A DNA stretch of 13,734 nucleotides, taken from UKL13-2 sp031368465. GTDB taxonomy: Bacteria; Pseudomonadota; Gammaproteobacteria; Burkholderiales; Usitatibacteraceae. The stretch spans positions 1 through 13,734 of the forward strand of contig JANMNT010000171.1 of assembly GCA_031368465.1 (NCBI GenBank), written 5' to 3'. Positions 1-5,841 of this stretch are shown here, piece by piece (positions within the stretch are counted from its first letter, which is position 1; the number at the start of each line of letters is the position of its first letter). A program made the position numbers and the translations under genes. The notes below the pieces were generated by a model. That model had not been told where the DNA came from. It searched no databases and was given only the letters and a program-made list of their open reading frames with translations.

Positions 1-315
1 GGAATGCCAGCGAGCCGGCTTTTGCGCTTCTTCTCGTGGATGCCCGGCAACATGGGTCGTGGGGCTACCGAACAGCAGGCTGTCGTCGATGCGCTCGGCG
101 AGGGCATTTTTTCGCCACTTCGCTGGACGCTGGTTCGAGCCGCAGTCAACTCCCGAGGTAGCGAAGAGCGCCCCGTTGCTTCAGCCGACTGGCCGGGCGC
201 ACAAAACTCATGGTCGCCGGTTTCATATACAGAAATGGGACGTTGGATGCTGGAGGAGTCCGTAGTCAACGATTTTATCCGGGCGGCACCGCTGGTTTCA
301 AGGAGTCGCAGATGA
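1..315 (+). CDS. Possible 3' end of an integron cassette gene, unrecognised
   Basis: The plus frame is open from the window edge to a TGA at 313-315, with a first ATG at base 4. It ends 10 bp before the attC site at 326, which is where a cassette gene normally ends. I do not recognise the roughly 104-codon product; it is rich in Arg, Ser and Trp and has no clear domain, signal peptide or membrane segment. Two other frames are also open here: plus 59-265, and minus from 180 to the left edge without a start codon. Coding potential is therefore ambiguous and the stretch may be non-coding cassette DNA. The call rests only on the open frame and its position relative to attC. Confidence 0.25.
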   Translation, partial: GMPASRLLRFFSWMPGNMGRGATEQQAVVDALGEGIFSPLRWTLVRAAVNSRGSEERPVASADWPGAQNSWSPVSYTEMGRWMLEESVVNDFIRAAPLVSRSRR

Positions 316-325
316 ATCCATCGCG

Positions 326-385
326 GCCTAACAGGTCGCAGCAGTCGATGCCGCTACGCGGCGCGGCTGAGCTCGAACGTAAGAC
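326..385 (+). other. Integron attC recombination site (59-base element)
   Basis: The left core GCCTAAC (326-332) fits R'' RYYYAAC exactly. The right core GTAAGAC (379-385) fits R' GTTRRRY with one mismatch, T to A at the third base. Total length is 60 bp, typical for attC. The interior is an imperfect palindrome that folds on itself: GCCGC (350-354) pairs with GCGGC (358-362) around a short loop, and flanking TCG, AGC and AG blocks pair across the stem with unpaired bases, as in the folded single-strand substrate of IntI. The core order places the cassette to the left, read on the plus strand. The altered R' and the two R''/R' mispairs suggest reduced activity. No integrase gene is in the window. 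Confidence 0.75.
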
Positions 386-389
386 CACC

Positions 390-423
390 GCTATCGGGAA
401 ATCTGAACAGCCGGTTTGGGTCA
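390..423 (+). repeat. Direct repeat copy 1, just downstream of attC
   Basis: This 34-bp segment starts with GCTATCGGGAAATCT and matches 936-969 at 29 of 34 positions without gaps, including the first 15 bases. It begins five bases after the attC right core. The two copies bracket the STAS-like gene, 546 bp apart. I see no terminal inverted repeats, so it is not an obvious insertion-sequence end. Confidence 0.7.
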
Positions 424-461
424 AAAAACGACCTCAATGTAGATCAAATTAAAGCTGACGC

Positions 462-833
462 ATGCTGATGACATACGAAATTGATGAATCCAAGAGCATC
501 GTTCTTGAGTATTGGGAGGGCGCCATAACCGCGGAGGATCTGGCGCAATATTGGCGCGTGCTGACTGCCGATGACGAGGCGATGTTGATCCGCAGAAGCA
601 TCGCAGACGTCAAAGAAATTGAAATCCGGTTTTCTGGAGAGGAAATGCATAAGTCCATACTGACTATTCTTGAGCCAGCCCTCAAGGATCGGAAATGGAA
701 GGCTGCGATTGTGGTCAACAGCCCTTTGCAATACGGTGTGGCGCGGCAATTCACAACCTTGGCGCAGCTGGTAACTGAAGCTTCGATTTTTGATGAATCG
801 TCACTTGCATTTGATTGGCTCATGCAGCAATGA
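462..833 (+). CDS. SpoIIAA/STAS-like domain protein
   Basis: This encodes a 123-residue soluble protein without signal peptide or membrane segment. The pattern resembles the SpoIIAA-like (STAS/SEC14-type) family: an N-terminal strand pair ending near YWEGAIT, a middle IADVKEIE strand, then the conserved block AAIVVNSPLQYGVARQF (about residues 86-102) with the YG.AR signature, and a final FDWL helix. In this family such proteins are small and of unknown role; they may bind a hydrophobic ligand or a partner protein. Two starts are possible, ATG 462 and ATG 468 (MTYEIDES), and neither has a strong Shine-Dalgarno sequence. The gene lies 76 bp after the attC right core, so it could be the first gene past a cassette array or a cassette gene that lost its own attC. 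Identity as a family member is fairly sure; function is unknown. Confidence 0.7.
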   Translation: MLMTYEIDESKSIVLEYWEGAITAEDLAQYWRVLTADDEAMLIRRSIADVKEIEIRFSGEEMHKSILTILEPALKDRKWKAAIVVNSPLQYGVARQFTTLAQLVTEASIFDESSLAFDWLMQQ

Positions 834-935
834 CGAGCCTTCATCACCACACCAGGAGTCAGTGTTGAATTGTTTCAGCTGATAGCCAATTGATCTGAGT
901 CTCCGCGGACCGTTTGGCCTCTAAGGCGAATGTCT

Positions 936-969
936 GCTATCGGGAAATCTTGACAGCCGCTTTGATTCA
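936..969 (+). repeat. Direct repeat copy 2, between STAS-like and patatin genes
   Basis: This is the second copy of the 34-bp repeat at 390-423, with five substitutions. Here one change creates a TTGACA (950-955), a perfect -35 hexamer. The nearest good -10 (TACAAT, 980-985) is 24 bp away, which is too far for a standard promoter. Confidence 0.7.
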
Positions 970-1027
970 GAAGCACTGCTACAATTCCCTGATGGAAGCA
1001 TGCCTGAATAACTTTCGCCGCACACGA

Positions 1028-2422
1028 ATGGTCCGCACGCTCTGTTCGGTTGTGGCGGCGACGTCGCTGCTGATTTGCGGCTGCAGTTCGACACTGATGA
1101 ATCAGCCGAAAAACAAGCCGTTGCTCGCTGTGGGGGCACACCCCGGCAGCGTCCACCGCGCCGCGAAGGATATTGGCGACGAGACCATGGTGGCGTTGTC
1201 GTTCTCTGGCGGCGGGTTGCGGGCATCGGCGTTTTCGTACGGCGTGTTGGAGGGGTTGCGGGGTTTTCCGTCGAAGCCCGGGACAACGTTGCTCGATGAC
1301 GTTGCCTTCATCACCAGCGTCTCGGGTGGCTTGATCACCGCGGCGTATTTTGGTTTGCATGGCGCCAAAGGCCTCGAGCGGTTTCGTGAGGAGGGCTTGT
1401 TACGCGACGGCGAGGCCGACCTGCGGTTTAGTTTGTTGAATCCGGTCAATCTGTCGCGGTTGTTGGCGGGCGGGTTGAACGACCGAACCAATTTCCAAAC
1501 ATGGCTAGAGACCGATTTATTCAAGGGCGCCACGTTTGCGGATATTTACCGAAACAAAAAGCCGGTGATCTGGATCAACGCCACCGACGCCTATCACCGC
1601 ATCGCCTTCCCGTTTCACGAGCGTACCTTTGACGGCATTTGCAGTGATCTGCCGAGTTTTCCGGTATCGGAGGCGGTGGCCGCCTCGATGGCCGTGCCGG
1701 TGGTGTTTGCCCCCGTGGTACTCCAGAAGTTTCCGAACAATTGCCTGACCAGTCTCGACGCGATGATTGCAACCTGGACACTGCCAAAGACCAGTGAAAA
1801 CAACCGGCTGCGGCGTGCGTTATATCGCGCCGTGCTGAATTTTCGTGATCCAAACTCCGGCCATTACATCAAGTTGATCGACGGCGGCACCACCGACAAT
1901 CTGGGCTTGGTCAGTATTTTGCAAAGCCGTATTTTGCACGGCACACCGTATGGCCCGATCAGCGAAAACGATGCCATCATGGTGCGCAAGCTGCTGTTCA
2001 TCGTGGTTGATGCCGGCCAGGGCCCAAGCGGTGACTGGACACGTGAAGTCGCCGGGCCGTCCGGCATCGACATTGCCAGCGCGGCGGTCGATACCGCGAT
2101 CGACAGTACCATGCGAATGAGCTATGACAGCTTTCTCCCGATGATGAAAAATTGGCGCGACGAAATCGCACGCTATCGTTGCGGCTTGCCGGCCGAACGA
2201 CAACGTTTGATTCAGTCAACAAAGCCGTCATGGCGCTGCGACGACGTCAGCTTTAGTGTCACGCAAATCTCGTTTGCCGACCTCGGCGATGCCGAGGATG
2301 CGCAGCTGTCAATGGTGCCGACCCGCCTGAAGTTACCGGTGGCGACCATCGACCAACTGATCTCGGCCGGTAAACGTGCGGTGGCGGCTGATCAAACCAT
2401 CAGGACGTTTGCCAAGCAATGA
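1028..2422 (+). CDS. Patatin-like phospholipase, predicted lipoprotein
   Basis: This is a patatin-family serine acylhydrolase, expected to cleave acyl esters of phospholipids or related lipids. From ATG 1028 it has 464 residues. MVRTL is followed by a hydrophobic stretch and LLICGC, a lipobox that would lipidate Cys19, so the protein likely sits in the outer or inner membrane facing the periplasm. The oxyanion-hole motif is SGGGLR (60-65). The nucleophile elbow is SVSGG with Ser99; the first Gly of GxSxG is Ser, as in many lipoprotein-type patatins. The dyad Asp is in IDGG (Asp285). The frame is open further upstream (TTG 914, ATG 992), but ATG 1028 gives the most compact signal peptide; no start has a clear Shine-Dalgarno. 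The N-terminal limit is less certain than the function. The gene stands alone, with non-coding repeats downstream. Confidence 0.88.
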   Translation: MVRTLCSVVAATSLLICGCSSTLMNQPKNKPLLAVGAHPGSVHRAAKDIGDETMVALSFSGGGLRASAFSYGVLEGLRGFPSKPGTTLLDDVAFITSVSGGLITAAYFGLHGAKGLERFREEGLLRDGEADLRFSLLNPVNLSRLLAGGLNDRTNFQTWLETDLFKGATFADIYRNKKPVIWINATDAYHRIAFPFHERTFDGICSDLPSFPVSEAVAASMAVPVVFAPVVLQKFPNNCLTSLDAMIATWTLPKTSENNRLRRALYRAVLNFRDPNSGHYIKLIDGGTTDNLGLVSILQSRILHGTPYGPISENDAIMVRKLLFIVVDAGQGPSGDWTREVAGPSGIDIASAAVDTAIDSTMRMSYDSFLPMMKNWRDEIARYRCGLPAERQRLIQSTKPSWRCDDVSFSVTQISFADLGDAEDAQLSMVPTRLKLPVATIDQLISAGKRAVAADQTIRTFAKQ

Positions 2423-2436
2423 CGTGATGGTGCCGG

Positions 2437-2516
2437 GGCAGGTGATTGTTGGCGGACGTGTGCCCGTGAGGCAATCAACTTAGTCCGTTGTCCCTGCGCA
2501 GGAATGACGGGCGGGG
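2437..2516 (+). repeat. Dispersed repeat unit A (collapsed form)
   Basis: Bases 2437-2488 match 2571-2622 at about 42 of 52 positions, ending in the shared TTAGTCCGT. Unit A then runs straight from GTCCCTGC-type sequence into GCAGGAATGACGGGCGG (2489-2514). In unit B these two arms are separated by 64 bases, so unit A looks like a deleted version of unit B. The region has no supported gene. Confidence 0.65.
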
Positions 2517-2534
2517 TCAGTGGGTGGACGGACT

Positions 2535-2563
2535 GGATTCCTGCCTCCGCAGGAATTACGGGC
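2535..2563 (+). repeat. Short palindromic repeat (copy 1)
   Basis: ATTCCTGC and GCAGGAAT (2537-2556) form a perfect 8-bp inverted repeat around CTCC, followed by TACGGGC. The same unit occurs at 2682-2710 with one change. This type of element, which translates in one frame to PASAG-like peptides, is widely scattered between genes in proteobacteria (family knowledge, not searched here). Confidence 0.7.
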
Positions 2564-2570
2564 ATTGGGG

Positions 2571-2643
2571 GGCAGATGGTTGTTGACGTACGTGTGCCAG
2601 CTCAGCAATCAAGTTAGTCCGTCGTCCCTGCGGAGGCAGGGAC
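2571..2643 (+). repeat. Dispersed repeat unit B with palindrome
   Basis: The left half (2571-2622) is the diverged direct repeat of 2437-2488. The right end (2624-2643) is a perfect 8-bp inverted repeat, GTCCCTGC and GCAGGGAC, around GGAG. The hairpin arm is related in reverse orientation to the ATTCCTGC palindromes either side, so the cluster contains converging copies of one element. Confidence 0.7.
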
Positions 2644-2681
2644 CCAGTCCGTCGTACATCTTGCCAGTATGTGTATGGGCT

Positions 2682-2710
2682 GGATTCCTGCCTCCGCAGG
2701 AATGACGGGC
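2682..2710 (+). repeat. Short palindromic repeat (copy 2)
   Basis: This is the second copy of the 2535-2563 unit, with the perfect 8-bp inverted repeat at 2684-2703 and then GACGGGC. Nothing else is supported from 2711 to the ycaO promoter candidate at 2827. Confidence 0.7.
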
Positions 2711-2826
2711 GGTTTGACGATTGTTGCGTTGTTCAGCGTGCAAACCCGCCATTCGGCGGCTATTTCCAAGCATAAAGACCTCAAAACGCCCGCCCTGATT
2801 GGTGTTTTAAATCCGCTTGCAGGGTG

Positions 2827-2855
2827 TTGCAGCGGCAACGTCCCGGCAATGTAAT
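2827..2855 (+). promoter_or_regulatory. Candidate promoter for ycaO
   Basis: TTGCAG (2827-2832, weak -35) lies 17 bp before TGTAAT (2850-2855, five of six -10 bases). It is 42 bp upstream of the ycaO start codon. The spacing is right but the -35 matches only half of the consensus. Confidence 0.35.
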
Positions 2856-2897
2856 GCGCTTCGCGTATCCTGTCGGCTTCATCTATTGGAGCCGCAC

Positions 2898-4622
2898 ATG
2901 CAAGCCACTGAAACATTCATCCCCAGCAAAGACGCGTCACTTGAATCATCCATTTCGACGCTGCTGGCGAAGCTCGACGCGATTGGTTTTCATGTGGTCG
3001 AGCGCTCATGGCTCAACGAGATCGAAAACATCTGGTCGGTGCATGTCACCGATCGCGATTGCATACGTTTGTTCAGTAACGGCAAGGGCGGCTCCGAACT
3101 GGCGGCGCGCGCGAGTGCGCTCGGCGAATTTTTTGAGCGCCTCAGCACCAACTATTTTTGGACGCACTTTTATCTCGGCGAAACAGTGGCCAACAATAAA
3201 TTTGTGCATTACCCGAACGAACAATGGTTCCAGGTCAAGGGCAAGGCGTGGCCGAAGGGTTTGCTCAATGCCGAATTGCAGCAGTTTTACAATCCCGACA
3301 AAGCGGTGCGTGCGGATCAATTGATTGATCTGAATTCCGGCAATGCCGCACGCGGCATTTGTGCTATCCCCTATACACGTTTGCGCGACGGCGCGACGGC
3401 GCTTTTTCCGGTGAACGTTATCGGCAATATCTATGTGAGCAACGGTATGTCGGCCGGCAACACCATGATGGAAGCGCGCACCCAGGCGTTATCCGAAATT
3501 TTTGAGCGCGATATCAAGTTCCGCATTATTCGTGACGCGCTTTGTCTGCCAGATGTGCCGGAAGCGGTGATCAATCGGTTCCCGCGTATTGCCGCCGGCA
3601 TTCGTGGTTTGCGTGCGGCCGGTTTTGGCATTGTCGTCAAGGACGCTTCACTCGGCGGCAGGTATCCGGTGATGTGTGTGACCATGCTGCACCCGAAAGA
3701 CCAGGGCATTTTTGCCAGCTTTGGCGCACACCCGCGGTTTGAAGTGGCATTGGAGCGTGCGTTGACCGAGTTGCTGCAGGGCAGGGCGCTCGATTCACTC
3801 AGCGACTTTCCGGCGCCGGGATTTGATCGTGACGAAATCGCCGACGCACAAAATCTTGAAATTCATTTTGTTGATTCGAGCGGCGTCATCAGCTGGGAAT
3901 TTTTGCGTGACACGCCGGACTTTGAATTTGTTGACTGGAATTTTGGCACCACTACCGAAGAAGACTACAACTGGTCGGTTCAGTGCATCCACGACAGCGG
4001 GCACGAAATCTACGTGGCGGACTTTACCCACCTTGGTGTTTACGCCTGCCGCATATTTGTACCGGGCATGTCGGAGATCTATCCGATCGAAGAACTGCAA
4101 TGGGAAAACAACACGGTTGGCAATCTGGTGCGACCGGGCATTCTGCGTCTGCCTGAATTGACACAAGCCGAATGTGCGACGCTGCTGGAAACACTGCTCG
4201 ATCTTGAACTTGCCGAAAACCTGCCCATCACCACATTGATCGGGCTCGCCGCTGATGCCGGTACCAATTGGGTGGATTTACGGGTGGGTGAACTGATTGC
4301 ATTGCTCGGGTTGGCGGCGGGGGATCATGATGCTGCGCTCGATGGTTGCGCGTGGATCAGCCAGTTTGGTCAACTCGCTGAAGAGCGCAGCCGCGTTTAT
4401 CGTTGTATTGAAAACATGCTGCAACTCGAGGACTATCAAAAATATCACACCAACCTGCGGCTGTTGTTTGGTGATGCCACGCTTAATCAAGCCACCGCAC
4501 TGGTCACCCGCAAGGAGCAGTTTTTCGGCTTGGGCGTATTGGGGCCGAACTTCGAGGGGAGCAAAATGCACACCCAACTATTGGCTGCATACGCCAAGGT
4601 GCAAGCGCCACAAATGGCTTAG
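2898..4622 (+). CDS. ycaO: YcaO-domain protein, non-azoline type (RimO-associated YcaO)
   Basis: This 574-residue protein is recognisable along its length as E. coli YcaO (about 586 residues), which uses ATP for amide backbone phosphorylation chemistry and is linked genetically to RimO beta-methylthiolation of ribosomal protein S12. The ATP/Mg-binding glutamates are present: Glu77 and Glu80 in ALGEFFER, Glu200, Glu203 and Arg204 in SEIFER, and Arg287 and Glu291 in LERALTELLQGR. The N-terminal TFIPSKDASLE and SNGMSAGNT blocks are also conserved. It has the helical C-terminal extension and lacks the Pro-rich tail of peptide-cyclising YcaO proteins. ATG 2898 is chosen because GGAG (2888-2891) precedes it at six bases; an upstream ATG at 2817 is in frame but lies in the promoter region. 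No rimO or precursor peptide gene is adjacent. Confidence 0.93.
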   Translation: MQATETFIPSKDASLESSISTLLAKLDAIGFHVVERSWLNEIENIWSVHVTDRDCIRLFSNGKGGSELAARASALGEFFERLSTNYFWTHFYLGETVANNKFVHYPNEQWFQVKGKAWPKGLLNAELQQFYNPDKAVRADQLIDLNSGNAARGICAIPYTRLRDGATALFPVNVIGNIYVSNGMSAGNTMMEARTQALSEIFERDIKFRIIRDALCLPDVPEAVINRFPRIAAGIRGLRAAGFGIVVKDASLGGRYPVMCVTMLHPKDQGIFASFGAHPRFEVALERALTELLQGRALDSLSDFPAPGFDRDEIADAQNLEIHFVDSSGVISWEFLRDTPDFEFVDWNFGTTTEEDYNWSVQCIHDSGHEIYVADFTHLGVYACRIFVPGMSEIYPIEELQWENNTVGNLVRPGILRLPELTQAECATLLETLLDLELAENLPITTLIGLAADAGTNWVDLRVGELIALLGLAAGDHDAALDGCAWISQFGQLAEERSRVYRCIENMLQLEDYQKYHTNLRLLFGDATLNQATALVTRKEQFFGLGVLGPNFEGSKMHTQLLAAYAKVQAPQMA

Positions 4623-4696
4623 AACTGTACTTAATCAGAGCTTCTTTAGTGGTACCGAAGCATGACGGTCGGCATCACGGTCGAATTATTGCGGTT

Positions 4697-4816
4697 TCAG
4701 GCAAGGTGGTTAAACACGTCAAGCATGAAGTAGAAACTCGATGAGACCATGACCGTCAATGACAGCGACAAGACTGTGGCTTGATGGGTATAGATGTAGT
4801 TAGAGAAACGTTTCAT
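4697..4816 (-). CDS. Small single-pass membrane peptide (39 aa)
   Basis: This short frame begins MKRFSNYIYTHQ, continues through a hydrophobic, Ser/Leu-rich stretch (about residues 14-31, ATVLSLSLTVMVSSSFYFML) and ends DVFNHLA. A positive N-terminus and one membrane helix fit a small inner-membrane peptide. The start is supported by an AAGGA six bases upstream on the minus strand (around 4823-4828). A TATAGT -10 and TTTTCA -35 at 17-bp spacing lie further upstream. It is divergent from the LysR gene at 4897 with an inverted repeat between them, so it is the obvious candidate target of that regulator. No family is recognised. An in-frame extension exists on the minus strand up to 5014, but it overlaps lysR and lacks the ribosome binding site. 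Confidence 0.65.
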   Translation of the reverse strand: MKRFSNYIYTHQATVLSLSLTVMVSSSFYFMLDVFNHLA

Positions 4817-4852
4817 GATGGTTCCTTGGTTGGTTGCGGTGGAAGTGGACGT

Positions 4853-4881
4853 ACTATATGATTGCGTAATTGCAATGAAAA
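4853..4881 (-). promoter_or_regulatory. Predicted promoter of the 39-aa peptide gene
   Basis: On the minus strand, TTTTCA (4876-4881) is followed after 17 bp by TATAGT (4853-4858), five of six -10 bases. Transcription would start near 4846, about 30 bases before the start codon. Confidence 0.5.
4861..4876. promoter_or_regulatory. Candidate LysR-type operator
   Basis: ATTGC (4861-4865) and GCAAT (4872-4876) form an inverted repeat spaced by six bases, containing a T-N11-A pattern typical of LysR boxes. It sits in the divergent intergenic region, 20 bp before the lysR start and within the -35/-10 spacer of the peptide promoter. Binding there would be expected to block that promoter; this is inference. 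Confidence 0.5.
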
Positions 4882-4896
4882 TAGGCGTTTTGACAA

Positions 4897-5781
4897 ATGA
4901 AGATTGCATCCACGCAATATCAGCTGACGGCGGGCGACCTCGAGGTTCTGCTGGCAATGGTGCGGGCCGGCAACCTCGCCGATGCGGGTAAACGGCTGGG
5001 TGCCGATACCTCAACCGTGTTTCGCACCGTGCAACGCATCGAAAAGCAGCTCGGTCAGCCGCTGTTTAACCGCTCCCGCAAAGGTTACTTTCCGTCAGAC
5101 TTGGTATTAGCGGTGGTGGCGCACGCCGAAAAAATCGAAGCCGAACTCGAAGCCGCCCGCGCCGTTTCACTCGGCACCCAAAATGAGGTGTCCGGCTTGG
5201 TGCGCATCACCATGACCGATTCGGTGTTGTACAACGTGATGCTGCCGCACCTCGCCGCACTTGGTGCGTTGCACCCGCAGCTGCAATTGGAGCTGCTGAC
5301 CTCTTACCAGGTCGCAAACCTGAGCAAACGCGACGCCGACATTGCCATCCGCGCCACCTTCAAGCCGCCCGAGCATCTGGTCGGTCATTGTCTGGGTCGT
5401 GCGCATTTTGCAATCTATGGTGCAAAGACCCTGTTCAAGGGTAAGGCGCCCAAGAGTCTTGAAGAATACGATTGGATCGCGCTTGACGATGCGCTGCCTG
5501 AAGACCCGGTCGGCAAGTGGCGTCGAAAATACTTTCCGAAGGTGGTGCCGCGTTATCGCATGGATAGTCTGGTGGCCATCGGCGAGGCGGTGCGCGCCGG
5601 ATTGGGTATCGGTGGTATGGCGACCTACAAGGCGCAGCACGATCCACTGCTGCGCGCGCTCACCCCGCCGCTGGAAGGTTCCTCCATCGATATATGGGTG
5701 TTGACGCATCCGGAATCGCGCCACCTGCGGCGCATTTCTGCGGTGTACGGCTATATCGCAAAAGAGATCCGGCTTGAATGA
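4897..5781 (+). CDS. LysR-family transcriptional regulator
   Basis: This 294-residue protein has the usual LysR length. A winged helix-turn-helix lies at about residues 14-70, with ADAGKRLGADTSTVFRTVQ as the recognition region and IEKQLGQPLFNRS after it. A linker helix follows, then a periplasmic-binding-protein-like effector domain (about 92-290) with GLVRI, DADIAIR and GEAVRAGLGIGGM blocks. ATG 4897 is the only sensible start; the Shine-Dalgarno is weak. It is divergent from the 39-residue peptide gene and 60 bp upstream of the thiolase gene, so both are possible targets. The effector cannot be inferred. Confidence 0.9.
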   Translation: MKIASTQYQLTAGDLEVLLAMVRAGNLADAGKRLGADTSTVFRTVQRIEKQLGQPLFNRSRKGYFPSDLVLAVVAHAEKIEAELEAARAVSLGTQNEVSGLVRITMTDSVLYNVMLPHLAALGALHPQLQLELLTSYQVANLSKRDADIAIRATFKPPEHLVGHCLGRAHFAIYGAKTLFKGKAPKSLEEYDWIALDDALPEDPVGKWRRKYFPKVVPRYRMDSLVAIGEAVRAGLGIGGMATYKAQHDPLLRALTPPLEGSSIDIWVLTHPESRHLRRISAVYGYIAKEIRLE

Positions 5782-5784
5782 TTG

Positions 5785-5812
5785 TTGTTGCGCCCGGTCG
5801 CAGGCGTAGAAT
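5785..5812 (+). promoter_or_regulatory. Candidate promoter for the thiolase gene
   Basis: TTGTTG (5785-5790) is 16 bp before TAGAAT (5807-5812, five of six -10 bases), 29 bp upstream of ATG 5842. It would let the thiolase be transcribed separately from lysR. Confidence 0.4.
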
Positions 5813-5841
5813 CGCTTTTTTACGTCATCAGAGACCAACCC

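Noticed and set aside
834..930. Possible second attC after the STAS-like gene (GTTTGGC at 912-918)
   Set aside because: The core mismatches GTTRRRY at the fourth base, no RYYYAAC partner lies 50-130 bp upstream, and I see no matching palindrome.
950..985. TTGACA ... TACAAT promoter before the patatin gene
   Set aside because: The hexamers are good individually but the 24-bp spacer is too long for a sigma-70 promoter.
2437..2710. CRISPR-like array
   Set aside because: Units are of unequal length and diverged, spacers are not uniform, and the palindromes match dispersed intergenic repeats.
2898..4622. YcaO as part of an azoline-forming RiPP cluster
   Set aside because: It resembles E. coli YcaO, lacks the Pro-rich C-terminus, and no precursor peptide, E1-like or dehydrogenase gene is adjacent.
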